The position numbers and the translations under genes were made by a program. A stretch of 64,000 bases of DNA. Origin: 3107 sp001483205 (GTDB lineage Bacteria > Pseudomonadota > Alphaproteobacteria > Rhodobacterales > Rhodobacteraceae). Below, piece after piece: positions 1 through 7,524 of the stretch. Each line of letters opens with the position of its first letter. Within the stretch, counting starts at the first letter, position 1. Under the pieces are notes generated by a model that saw only the letters and a program-made list of their open reading frames with translations, ran no database searches and had not been told where the DNA came from. The stretch covers positions 558,001 through 622,000 of the forward strand of contig OZ219809.1 of assembly GCA_964291375.2 (NCBI GenBank), read 5' to 3'.

Positions 1-76
1 GCCATGCGCGCCGACGGCTGACCGGTGGCGGTGGTGGGTGCGATGCCCCTGCCCCTTGCCCGGTCGCAAGCCGCGC

Positions 77-856
77 TCAGGCGTCAAGTTCCACCCAGAG
101 CGGCACATGGTCCGACGGCCTTTCGCGCCCCCGGATTTCGGCATCAATCCCGCAATCCGACATCAGATCAGCGCATTGCGGCGTCAGCAGCATATGGTCG
201 ATCCGAATGCCATTGTTCCGGCTCCATGCCCCCGCCTGATAATCCCAGAACGTATAGTTTTCCGGCCCCTGATCGCGGGCACGAAACGCATCCGTAAAGC
301 CCAGGTTGATTATGTCGCGCCAGGCCCGCCGCGATTCGGGCCGATAGAGCGCATCATCCTGCCATGTTTCGGGGCGTTTCGCGTCCTCCGGCTGGGGGAT
401 GATATTGTAATCGCCCGCCATCAGCGCCGGTTCTTCGCCCTTCAGAAGCGCCTCGGCGCGGGTTTTCAGACGCCGCATCCAAGACAGCTTGTAATCGTAT
501 TTCGGCCCCGGAGCGGGGTTGCCGTTCGGCAGATAGAGGCCACAGACGCGCACCGCCTGCGTGCCGATCACGGTTGCCTCGATCCATCGGGCCTGTTCGT
601 CGCCCGCGTCACCGGGCAGGCCGCGCCGGATGTCCTCAACCGGCAGCCGGGACAGAAGGGCAACACCGTTGAAGCTCTTCTGCCCGTGGGTTTCAACCCT
701 GTAGCCGCGTTCCTCGAAAGGGGCGCGCGGGAAGGCGTCATCGACGGACTTGATTTCCTGAAGCAGCACAACATCCGGCTTTGCTTCGTCCAGCCAGTCG
801 CAGAGGGCGGCGGCGCGCGCCCGGATGCCGTTGATGTTGAATGTGGCGATCTTCAT
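77..856 (-). CDS. xthA: exodeoxyribonuclease III
   Basis: A 259-residue AP endonuclease/3'-5' exonuclease of the ExoIII family, which cleaves abasic sites in base-excision repair. The protein opens MKIATFNINGIRARA and shows the family motifs in order: the Asn of NING, Glu of LLQEIK, Tyr of GLYLPNG, Asp and Asn of GDYN, Asp-His of RIDHML, and the terminal SDHVPLW. Length matches the family. The reading frame is open for 16 codons further upstream. The Met at 856 is preferred because AAGGA lies just upstream and the conserved N-terminus starts there. It is followed on the same strand by no visible gene. Bases 1-76 of the window carry nothing that can be assigned. Confidence 0.96.
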   Translation of the reverse strand: MKIATFNINGIRARAAALCDWLDEAKPDVVLLQEIKSVDDAFPRAPFEERGYRVETHGQKSFNGVALLSRLPVEDIRRGLPGDAGDEQARWIEATVIGTQAVRVCGLYLPNGNPAPGPKYDYKLSWMRRLKTRAEALLKGEEPALMAGDYNIIPQPEDAKRPETWQDDALYRPESRRAWRDIINLGFTDAFRARDQGPENYTFWDYQAGAWSRNNGIRIDHMLLTPQCADLMSDCGIDAEIRGRERPSDHVPLWVELDA

Positions 857-900
857 GGCGTCCTTCCCCTCATGCGCAGACCGGTGCGGGCGGTGGTGCC

Positions 901-1116
901 TCACCCGACAAGAACGCCGATAATCACCAGCATCAGCCCGATGGCCGACACAAACAGCGCCGCCATATTCAGCGCCATCACCCCTTGCAAACGGGCGTGC
1001 ATCTCTTCGCCCTCAAGCCCCTCTCTTCTGGCCCTGAGCGCAATCAGGATGCACCGGATCAGCCCGATCACCCCCAACAGCGACAGCACCGCCCCGCCCC
1101 AGACCATAAGCTCCAT
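901..1116 (-). CDS. small two-helix membrane protein of unknown function
   Basis: A 71-residue protein with two predicted transmembrane helices, roughly residues 3-27 and 47-70. They are separated by a charged loop rich in Arg and Glu (RARREGLEGEE). It lies 44 bp upstream of xthA on the same strand and downstream of rplY, so it may be cotranscribed with them. The hydrophobic pattern and the Arg/Glu loop look like a real short membrane protein rather than a shadow frame. No named family is recognised and no function is proposed. Confidence 0.6.
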   Translation of the reverse strand: MELMVWGGAVLSLLGVIGLIRCILIALRARREGLEGEEMHARLQGVMALNMAALFVSAIGLMLVIIGVLVG

Positions 1117-1179
1117 GCGATTGCTCCCCTGCCGGTCCCGGCTGTCGGGCGGGGTCAGGCCAGCCCGGTGCGCAGCACC

Positions 1180-1836
1180 CTACTCCTCTGCGTTCTCTTC
1201 ATCGGCGGCGGTCGGCACCTCATCGGCGGCAACCTGCTCTTCTTCGCCCTCATCATCGGATTGCAGGCTCGACGGGGCCTGAATGTTGGCGATGACAAAA
1301 TCGCGGTCGATGGTCGGCTTTGCCCCCGCAGGCAGATCAACGCCGGAGATGCTGAGCGTATCCCCGATCCCGGCCTCGGCCAGATCAACGGTGATCTTCT
1401 CGGGGATGTCGCCTGCGGTCACCACCAGCTCCACCACCGGGCGCACCACGGTCAGCACACCGCCCTTGCGCAGGCCGGGGCAACTGTCTTCGTTGGCAAA
1501 CTCGACCGGAATGTCGAGGTTGATCTTGGTGGTGCGGCGCAGGCGGAGCAGGTCCAGATGGGTGGGCAAGTCCTTCACCACATCGCGCTGAACGCCCCGG
1601 CAGATGACGCGCACATCATCATGGCCCTCGACCTTCAGGTTGAACAGCGTCGAGAGGAACCGCCCCGCGCCCAGACGCTTGATCAGCACGTTGAAGGGAA
1701 TGCTGATCGGCAGCGGGTCGGCGTCGCCGCCATATACGATGCCCGGTACGTTGCCTTCGCGGCGTGTCTGACGAGCGGCGCCCTTGCCTGTCCCCGTCCG
1801 TACCGTGGCGTGAAGATCGGGGATCTCACGAGCCAT
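1180..1836 (-). CDS. rplY: 50S ribosomal protein L25/Ctc family
   Basis: A 218-residue long-form L25 (Ctc/TL5 type) that binds 5S rRNA in the large ribosomal subunit. The N-terminal half (about 1-95) has the L25 5S-binding fold signature (GKGAARQTRREGNVPGIVYG). The C-terminal half is the TL5 beta domain, and the protein ends in a very acidic tail (about 190-218), as is usual in alphaproteobacteria. In many relatives rplY and pth are adjacent in one direction. Here they are divergent, with 302 bp between their start codons. The Met at 1836 fits the conserved N-terminus. Confidence 0.95.
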   Translation of the reverse strand: MAREIPDLHATVRTGTGKGAARQTRREGNVPGIVYGGDADPLPISIPFNVLIKRLGAGRFLSTLFNLKVEGHDDVRVICRGVQRDVVKDLPTHLDLLRLRRTTKINLDIPVEFANEDSCPGLRKGGVLTVVRPVVELVVTAGDIPEKITVDLAEAGIGDTLSISGVDLPAGAKPTIDRDFVIANIQAPSSLQSDDEGEEEQVAADEVPTAADEENAEE

Positions 1837-1953
1837 GGGTGTTCTCCAGTTCTGTCAGGGCGGGCATCCTCCAAGGCTGTATGCCCGCGCGTGAAACCGT
1901 GCCTATAGAGGAGTCGCCGGGGCTTGGGAAGAGGGAAATCGGACGGACGGACA

Positions 1954-1973
1954 GCCTTATCCGCGGATAAGGC
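1954..1973. repeat. isolated copy of the CTTATCCGCGGATAAG palindrome
   Basis: A perfect 20-bp palindrome, GCCTTATCCGCGGATAAGGC, in the 302-bp divergent space between rplY and pth. The same 16-bp core is tandemly repeated 12 times near 61.5 kb and occurs once more at 61176-61191. A shared protein-binding site or mobile palindromic repeat is possible. The rest of 1837-2138 presumably holds the two divergent promoters, but no strong -35/-10 pair was identified. Confidence 0.7.
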
Positions 1974-2138
1974 CGGGTGTATGGCGTGACGCCCGAATTT
2001 GGCTTGGGCCGGGCGGGCGGACTGGCCACCGATGCGCCATTCTAAAAAGGCCACCATCAGGCCCTGTCCGCAAAAACCATTGCGCCCCGCCGGGCCGCGC
2101 CTTAACGTCCCGGCATGTTCTGATCGGGGTATCCGCTG

Positions 2139-2813
2139 ATGGTCCTTTTTGCCGGTCTCGGGAATCCGGGCGTCCGACATGCCGGAAACCGGCACAATAT
2201 CGGCTACATGGCCGTGGAGCGGATCGCCGGGGATCACGGATTCGGGCCGTGGCGGACAAAGTTTCAGGGCCTTGTCAGCGAAGGACGGCTGGGCGGGCGC
2301 AAAGTGCTGCTGCTGAAGCCCGAGACCTTTATGAACCTGTCCGGCGAGGCGGTGGGCGCGGCGATGCGCTTTTACCGGCTCGGCCCTGCTGACCTGACGG
2401 TCTTTCACGATGAGCTTGACCTCGCGCCGGGCAAGGTTCGCCTCAAAACCGGCGGCGGACATGCGGGCCATAACGGGCTGCGGTCGATCATCGCCGGGAC
2501 CGGGCCGGACTTTCGGCGCGTGCGTCTGGGGATCGGCCATCCGGGGCACAAGGATCTGGTTTCTCGCTACGTCCTGCACGATTTTGCCAAAGCGGATCAG
2601 GCGTGGCTGGAGGACGTGTTGCAGGGGCTTTCGGCGGGGGCGGCTGATCTGGCCACGGGCGACCACGGGCGATTTGCCAATGCCGTTGCGAAGGCGCGGG
2701 AACCGGCACGGCGGGAACCGGCGAGGCCCCCCGAAGCCGCGCCGGACAAAAGCGCCGAGGCCCCCGCGCCGCCCAAATCCGCCCTGCAAAGGCTGATCGA
2801 CAGATTTTCATAA
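2139..2813 (+). CDS. pth: peptidyl-tRNA hydrolase
   Basis: A 224-residue enzyme that releases tRNA from prematurely dropped peptidyl-tRNA. Family motifs are present: GLGNPG near the N-terminus, the catalytic His in RHNIGY, and the FHDELDLAPGKVRLK and GGGHAGHNGLRSI segments. The last 35 or so residues form a Pro/Ala/Lys-rich extension before a terminal LQRLIDRFS helix. This extension is longer than in E. coli Pth and common in alphaproteobacteria. The stop codon TAA (2811-2813) overlaps the first bases of an interspersed repeat copy. Confidence 0.96.
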   Translation: MVLFAGLGNPGVRHAGNRHNIGYMAVERIAGDHGFGPWRTKFQGLVSEGRLGGRKVLLLKPETFMNLSGEAVGAAMRFYRLGPADLTVFHDELDLAPGKVRLKTGGGHAGHNGLRSIIAGTGPDFRRVRLGIGHPGHKDLVSRYVLHDFAKADQAWLEDVLQGLSAGAADLATGDHGRFANAVAKAREPARREPARPPEAAPDKSAEAPAPPKSALQRLIDRFS

Positions 2814-3024
2814 AGACATCTGCATATTGGCTTGGGTCGGGCAGCCGCCTGCCTGGGCGGGCGCTTTTCGCGACAGCCCATATTGGAGATGGTCTTGCCA
2901 TAAAATCCATACGCTCCAAATAGTTGAGGCGTTCAAAGCGCCTGCCGGGGGCAGGCAGGCGCTGCCCGGCGTTCCGCCGGGCGGGACGGGTTGGCCACTG
3001 ACGCGCCATTATGCAGAGGTCTTT
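2812..3024 (+). repeat. MITE-like interspersed repeat, copy A
   Basis: A 213-bp element bounded by inverted termini: AAAGACATCTGCATATTGG at the left and CCATTATGCAGAGGTCTTT at the right. The interior holds GC-rich self-complementary segments (GCCGCCTGCCTGGGCGGGCGC and GCCGGGGGCAGGCAGGC types) and a less GC-rich core around CATAAAATCCATACG. The same architecture recurs at 25.6, 29.0, 34.0, 38.2 and 61.2 kb. The left terminus starts inside the pth stop codon. This copy fills most of the 289-bp space between pth and the next gene. Confidence 0.85.
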
Positions 3025-3102
3025 CATAACGGGATGCAGGGCCGCCCCTGCCCCGGCCCCGCCTGCCTTGCACCGGCGACGGTTTATGTGCAACATGAGC
3101 GG

Positions 3103-3501
3103 ATGAAGAAAGACCCTGCCATCAATGTTCTGGGCGGGCCGCTCCGCCCCTGCTCGCACAGGCCCCTGACCGGGTTCTTTCGCGACGCCCATTGCAATAC
3201 CTGCCCGCAGGATCAGGGCAGCCATACGGTCTGCGCGATTATGACGGCGGAGTTTCTGGCGTTTTCCAAATATGTCGGCAATGACCTGACCACGCCCCGC
3301 CCCGGGATGGGGTTTGCCGGGCTGAAACCGGGGGATAGCTGGTGCCTGTGCGCGGGCCGGTTCATGCAGGCCTATGATGAGGGCTGCGCGCCGCGGGTCA
3401 ATCTGTCGGCGACCCACCGCCGCGCGCTGGCAATCGCGCCGATTGAGGTGCTGGAGAAGCTGGCGGCGGGTCAATCCCCCGGTGACGATGATCGTGCATA
3501 G
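3103..3501 (+). CDS. DUF2237 family protein
   Basis: A 132-residue protein matching the DUF2237 family along its whole length: an N-terminal NVLGGPLRPCS, then GFFRDAHCNTCPQD, SHTVCAIMT, EFLAFSK..GNDLTTPRP, GLKPGDSWCLCA, and the C-terminal PRVNLSATHRRAL. Several Cys residues are conserved in the family. Biochemical function is unknown. The frame is open well upstream through the repeat copy, but the family N-terminus begins at the Met at 3103. The gene stands alone, with a repeat on its left and a foreign island on its right. Confidence 0.9.
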   Translation: MKKDPAINVLGGPLRPCSHRPLTGFFRDAHCNTCPQDQGSHTVCAIMTAEFLAFSKYVGNDLTTPRPGMGFAGLKPGDSWCLCAGRFMQAYDEGCAPRVNLSATHRRALAIAPIEVLEKLAAGQSPGDDDRA

Positions 3502-3564
3502 ACCGGGCGGGACGCATCAGGGAATACCTTTCCGAAGGGGGTTATATACGAAAGTCACATTTTA

Positions 3565-3594
3565 TTAACAGGCATCGAATTTTTTTGCTACAAT
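3565..3594 (+). promoter_or_regulatory. probable promoter of the tRNA-like gene
   Basis: TTAACA (3565-3570) and TACAAT (3589-3594) are spaced by 18 bp. They lie in a distinctly AT-rich stretch (about 3537-3600), unusual for this GC-rich window. The first base of the tRNA-like sequence is 10 bp after the -10 hexamer. Position and composition support a tRNA promoter. Confidence 0.5.
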
Positions 3595-3603
3595 TTTCAG
3601 TGT

Positions 3604-3682
3604 GCCCGTGTGACGGAATTGGTAGACGCGGCGGTTTTGGAACCGAAGTCCTGTGCGGACAAAATCGCTGTTCCCATGAACA
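3604..3682 (+). pseudogene. tRNA-Leu-like 5' fragment, 3' part missing
   Basis: GCCCGTGTG at 3604 followed by ACGGAATTGGTAGACGCG matches the acceptor 5' strand and D-arm of a leucine tRNA. It is nearly identical to the D-arm of the intact tRNA-Leu at 22933. A possible anticodon stem (CGGTT/AACCG) follows, but its loop is too short for a 7-base anticodon loop. A GTCC/GGAC hairpin resembles a variable arm. No T-arm (GGTTCRA) and no matching acceptor 3' strand or CCA can be found before the IS region. The end coordinate is approximate. The best reading is a tRNA-Leu gene broken by insertion and deletion. An unusual tRNA-like RNA is an alternative. Confidence 0.5.
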
Positions 3683-3779
3683 GGCTGGCAAGGGATTTGC
3701 CACTTGTCACGTCAATCATATTGGCAATTAGTAGTTATGGGCTTATACCCCTGACGCGAAATTCTGTCAAGCGAAATCG

Positions 3780-5396
3780 TCATCCGAGCTGCAACTTCGG
3801 CTGAAGTTCCCCCTTGCCGCGAGCGACTGAAGGCGTGTTGAACCGCCTGCCGTCAAGAATGTCCTGAACGGTCAGCATCTGCATTCGCGGATACGGCATC
3901 CCGCGCACTTCCAAGTCCCCGGCCTGCGCCATTTCCTTGACGAAGTTGCGCGTCTTCACGTCGCCCAACGGCTCCATAATGATCAAGCCCGCCATCTGTG
4001 CTGTTTCGCGTTCGAGAACCCCGCGAAGATCACGCACAACACCGATCCCAACATTTTTGCCGCCCTTCACTTCGATGACCATGCTTTGTAGGTTTGTTTC
4101 GTCTGGCATGTCGAAATACAAGCGACCGTCGATTCCACCGTCGCTGCCTTTTCTGGTCGTGACAAAGCCGTCCACTTCTCCAACCGCCCATTTCTGGAAG
4201 TGATACTTGTCACGCTCCCATAGGTCATGTGCACCTTCCAGCGTCTGCGGGACACCGGTTATCTCGAAGTCGACTCCATCGACCAAGCCAAGCCTGTCTT
4301 CAAGCCGAACTCTGGCAACGCGCTTGATTGCATGAATGGCTATGTCGATCCCGATCCATCTCCGCCCCAACTTGTGCGCGGCCTCAATGGTGGTTGCACA
4401 ACCGCAGAACGGATCAAATACCACGTCGCCAGAATTGCTGCTGGCGGCTATGATCCGTTCTAGAAGTTCAACGGGTTTTTGCGTGTCATAGCCCAAACGT
4501 TCGTTCTTTGACGGAGCGTTGATGTCTGTCCATATATTGTTTGGAACAATGCCACGGGCAGGGCGTTGCTTGCGCCAAGGCTTTTGCCCTACCCACTCAA
4601 TTTCCCCGTCCACATCCAGAGCGTGGAGCTTGTCAGAGTTCACCGTCCAACCGGATGGGTGTGGCGGGGAAACCCCCTTGTATTCGTAGCAAAGGTTCGG
4701 TCGCGGTCCTAATCCCGGTGGACGAAATGGGCTTCTCCGCTTGTAGCGGCCCTTTTCGTCAATGAGCGGAAACGATTCCGCAATGTTGTCGTAAGGAATA
4801 GCGATTTCATTCGCGTTGAATGTGTAGCTTTTGCCCGCACTATAGAACAAGATAAGGTCTGCTGAACGACCGTAGTTTCGGATCGCGTGTTGACTGCGCT
4901 TTCCTGCGCCCTTGATGCGTTCCCAAGCGATTTGATTGCGAAAATTGGCGTGTCCGAAAATGCCGTCCATCATCACCTTGATGTAGTGCACGGCTTCATC
5001 GTCGCAGTGCAGATAGATTGATCCTGTAGGCTTGAGTAATCCCCGCATCGGCAAGAGCCGTTGCGTCATATAGGTCAGATACGCAAGTATTTTCGGGTTA
5101 GTCTTGCGCAAGGCGTTCAGCCAGACACGCCAAAACTCGGCAACGTCATCATCGTATCCAGCTTCACGGATCAAGACGGGCATATTTCGGATCGCTCGTT
5201 CCGTTTCCTCGTTTATGGTCCAAGTATCGCAGAATGCGTCAATCTGGTCCGGCAAGGGCTTTCCCGTTTCTGTCTTGTAAATCGCGTTGTAATCGCGCTG
5301 CGAATTGAATGGCGGGTCAAGGTAGATCAGGTCGACACTGCCAAGGTTCATTTCCTGCATGACCGTGAGGCAGTCGCCGTAATACAGCTTGTTCAT
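3780..5396 (-). CDS. DNA methyltransferase fused to a PD-(D/E)xK nuclease domain (IS passenger)
   Basis: A 538-residue protein. Residues 1-370 are a beta-order amino-methyltransferase (N6-adenine or N4-cytosine). The catalytic DPPF is at 27-30, a long target-recognition region follows, and the AdoMet-binding motif DPFCGCATT is at 328-336 with QKPVELL just before it. The C-terminal region (about 395-500) looks like an Mrr-type PD-(D/E)xK nuclease: GSDGGID at 418-423 and IEVKGG at 441-446 supply the D...ExK triad. The fusion could modify and cut the same site, like a single-chain restriction-modification enzyme. Specificity cannot be read from sequence. The start at 5396 lies 5 bp after the transposase stop, so translation may be coupled. 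A longer upstream reading of this frame overlaps the transposase and is not used. Confidence 0.88.
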   Translation of the reverse strand: MNKLYYGDCLTVMQEMNLGSVDLIYLDPPFNSQRDYNAIYKTETGKPLPDQIDAFCDTWTINEETERAIRNMPVLIREAGYDDDVAEFWRVWLNALRKTNPKILAYLTYMTQRLLPMRGLLKPTGSIYLHCDDEAVHYIKVMMDGIFGHANFRNQIAWERIKGAGKRSQHAIRNYGRSADLILFYSAGKSYTFNANEIAIPYDNIAESFPLIDEKGRYKRRSPFRPPGLGPRPNLCYEYKGVSPPHPSGWTVNSDKLHALDVDGEIEWVGQKPWRKQRPARGIVPNNIWTDINAPSKNERLGYDTQKPVELLERIIAASSNSGDVVFDPFCGCATTIEAAHKLGRRWIGIDIAIHAIKRVARVRLEDRLGLVDGVDFEITGVPQTLEGAHDLWERDKYHFQKWAVGEVDGFVTTRKGSDGGIDGRLYFDMPDETNLQSMVIEVKGGKNVGIGVVRDLRGVLERETAQMAGLIIMEPLGDVKTRNFVKEMAQAGDLEVRGMPYPRMQMLTVQDILDGRRFNTPSVARGKGELQPKLQLG

Positions 5397-5401
5397 CCAG
5401 T

Positions 5402-6297
5402 TCACGCGAAACACCCCCGTATGAAGGTGCCGAACGTGTCCGAGTTCTTGCGCTGATTGTATTTCCACGCGCTTTCGGCGACGTAGAACGGCATCCACTT
5501 TGTGGAATAGTGATGGTGCGATCCATACCAAGCCCGCTTGATGAGCGACCAAAAGCCTTCAATTGTGTTGGTGTGAGTTTCACCATCGGCATACCGGACC
5601 TTATGATTGATCGTAGCAGACTGGTAGACCTTCTTGGCCGCGTTATAGCCACGGTATTCGTCGGTGATCAGCAACGAACCTTGCGGATCAACGTGGTCTT
5701 TCAGGAAGGCCAGAATGCCTTTGCCAGTCAGGTCCGATGCAACTCTTGCGGCAACCCTGCCACCGCGTTCTACTGCCCCAATGACTGGAGTTTTGCTTGT
5801 TCCACGGCCTCGCGGATTATGCGGGGGGGGGGTGGTAACTCTTTGTTATTGCTGTATTTGTTTCGCTTGCGGGGCTTTCCGCCAACATAGGTCTCGTCGG
5901 CTTCCACTATGCCTTGCAGCATGTCGACATCGGTTGTCAGCATCGCGGCCCGAATGCGTTGCTGCATATACCAAGCCGTTTTCTGGTTCAGTTCCAGATC
6001 GCGGGAAAGCTGGCAGCTTGACAGGCTTTTCTTGGCGTTGATGACCAAGGCGATTGCGAGGAACCACTTTTGCAGCGGCACCTTGGTTTTCTCGAAGATG
6101 GTGCCGGACAGCACGTTGAAGCTGGAATTGCAGCCGTGGCAGTTCCAGCGGCCAATTCGGTCGTTCTCTTGCTTGCGGGCAACGCTTGTGCATCCGCAGT
6201 GCGGGCAATGGGCTTCACCGCCCCAGCGCACCTTTTCCAGATGCTCGATACATGCTTCCTGATCGGGGTAGCGGGTGAAGATTGTCAACAAGTTCAT
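5402..6297 (-). CDS. IS1595-family transposase with a frameshift at a ten-C run
   Basis: The N-terminal part (to about residue 150) has a zinc ribbon (CPHCG...CHGC) and the first catalytic Asp in VEADETYVGGK. The C-terminal part has the second Asp (LLITDEYRGY) and the NTIEGFWSLIKR motif of IS1595 DDE enzymes. The two parts lie in different frames. They join if the ribosome or polymerase slips by -1 at a run of ten C (G on the plus strand, 5823-5832), giving 298 residues, a normal length. The unshifted frame ends about 25 codons after the run. This could be slippage-controlled expression, an inactivating mutation, or a homopolymer sequencing error. AAGGAG precedes the start at 6297. Confidence 0.88.
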
Positions 6298-6360
6298 GGC
6301 TTGGCTCCTTGGATGATTCGAATCTAACCGATTCTAAATCCGGCGTCAAGCCCGTAACTA

Positions 6361-6576
6361 CTAATCGCGATCATATTTATTGAGTTGCGGGTGATCTTCT
6401 CTCACGATCTTGACAGGACGCAACACCGCTTCCGCAAGCTCGTCCGGCGTTGCGCCAATACTCACATCCTCAAGCATCTCTTTCCTGCCGGGCTGATAGC
6501 TGTTCGGTTTCAGAAGGACTTCCGGTTTGCCGATCATTGCGCTGTCAGTTTTGTGCTGTTCCAGTTTTTCAGTCAT
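6361..6576 (-). CDS. small accessory protein of the outer IS1595 element
   Basis: A 71-residue hydrophilic protein containing SIGATPDELAEAVLRPVK. It is encoded 43 bp downstream of the outer transposase on the same strand. Its last two codons and stop (RD, TAG) come from the end of the inner IS. Before that insertion it would have ended two residues earlier at a TGA directly after the target site. The insertion therefore barely altered it. Small genes of this type accompany some IS1595 transposases in alphaproteobacteria (recollection, not checked). Function unknown. Confidence 0.6.
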   Translation of the reverse strand: MTEKLEQHKTDSAMIGKPEVLLKPNSYQPGRKEMLEDVSIGATPDELAEAVLRPVKIVREDHPQLNKYDRD

Positions 6577-6619
6577 TGCAGGTTAAGCTCTTCATTGTCG
6601 CACCGGATGATGGCGCGGG

Positions 6620-7510
6620 TCACGATCTTGCACCCGAAGACAAACCGTTGTCTGTGATCAAATCCTTGTAGCGAAGCCGCTTTCCAACCATCTGCCTGGC
6701 TGCCACACCCATCTGTTCGGATGTGCAGCGCGGGCGGATGTTGTGACGGGCCGCAAACTCGGTCACATAGCGATCAAGGTGCTTGGGGCTGATTGTGTGA
6801 AACACGCCGTCATGTCCGCGCTTGAGCACGGCCCAGAACGACTCCATGCCGTTCGTATGGGCCATTGCCCGGACATACTCGCCCGCGCTGTGGTTGACGC
6901 TTTCATGGTCCCTGTTCATGCCGACATAGGCTGCCGCTTCATCGGTACAGAGCTTCGCGTCAGGGGCCGTCACATCTTCGACAAAGCCATGTAAAGTGTC
7001 CTTGTCAGTGCTTTCGGCCTTGGAAGCGACCACTTTGTTGGTCTGGCGGTCCTTCGTGCCGACAACGGCAACCTTCCCGGCGGTGCCGCGCCCGGACTTC
7101 GGCATGTTCTTGCGTTTTCCGCCCATACAGGCTTCATCGACCTCTACGGGATCGTTGAACAACGGCTTACCAGCTTCGTGCGCCTTGCGAAGACGCATGG
7201 CCAGATGCCATGCCGACTTCCGGGTGATTTCAAGGTCGCGGTGGAGCTTCATGCCGGATATGCCCTTGAGATTCGTTGTCACAAGGTAGATTGCGATGGC
7301 CCAGGTCTGGTAACCCAACTTGGTCCCTGCCATGACATTTGCCGTCTTAAGACTGAACATCGGCCTGTCCGGGCAGGCGCGGCAACGATGGGTCATGCTC
7401 TTGTGCCTGATGCCAGCCTGCACGTTGAACGAACCGCAGTGCGGGCAATAAGGGCCGTCCGGCCATATCTTGCTTTCAAACCATTTCCCGGCGGCTGCCC
7501 GGTTTGCCCC
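6620..7510 (-). pseudogene. IS1595-family transposase, 5' truncated
   Basis: The frame is open from 7510 to the stop at 6620 and encodes a full zinc ribbon (YCPHCGSFNV...HRCRACPDRP) and the catalytic residues VDEACMGG, LCTDEAAAYVG and NGMESFWAVLKRG. The conserved IS1595 start is missing. In frame there is a stop codon at 7511-7513 and no usable start before the segment GKWFESKIWPDG, so about 20 N-terminal residues are gone. The first internal Met is after the first Cys pair. The break coincides with an ATGCAGAG repeat-like terminus next to the 3' end of gpsA. It is more similar to typical alphaproteobacterial IS1595 transposases than the inner copy is. Probably inactive. Confidence 0.75.
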
Positions 7511-7524
7511 TCATGCAGAGCCGT

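Larger units (their letters stand above)
3723..6369 (-). mobile_element. IS1595-family element with a methyltransferase-nuclease passenger gene
   Basis: A 2647-bp element. The ends carry inverted repeats: GGCAATTAGTAGTTATGGGCTT at the left and, read inward from the right, CGCGATTAGTAGTTACGGGCTT (19 of 22 identical). It is flanked by an 8-bp direct duplication, ATCATATT, at 3715-3722 and 6370-6377. Eight-base duplications are characteristic of IS1595. It encodes a frameshifted transposase followed 5 bp later by a 538-residue DNA methyltransferase. GC content is visibly lower than in the flanking housekeeping genes. IS1595 elements with passenger genes are known as a class. This one sits inside an older IS1595 element. 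Confidence 0.9.
3683..7510 (-). mobile_element. decayed outer IS1595-family element, split by a second IS1595-family element
   Basis: The parts outside the inner insertion (about 3683-3722 and 6370-7510) contain an IS1595-type transposase and a small downstream gene, both on the minus strand. Removing the inner element and one 8-bp duplication rejoins the small gene so that it ends in a TGA directly at the junction. This shows that the outer element was there first. Its left end is not precisely defined, perhaps near GGCTGGCAAGGG. Its right end is missing, because the transposase lacks its first 20 or so codons at the junction with gpsA. Boundaries are therefore approximate. Confidence 0.6.

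Noticed and set aside
3604..3680. Calling 3604 an intact tRNA
   Set aside because: The anticodon loop is too short, and the T-arm and 3' acceptor strand are absent. Only a fragment is supported.
5397..5552. Longer methyltransferase start at 5552
   Set aside because: The added 52 codons overlap the transposase coding sequence in another frame and resemble no methyltransferase N-terminus. The Met at 5396 directly precedes the conserved LYYGDCL.
3780..7510. Defence island with additional systems in the 3.5-7.5 kb region
   Set aside because: Apart from the methyltransferase-nuclease fusion, every recognisable gene there belongs to the two IS1595 elements. No other defence genes were found.
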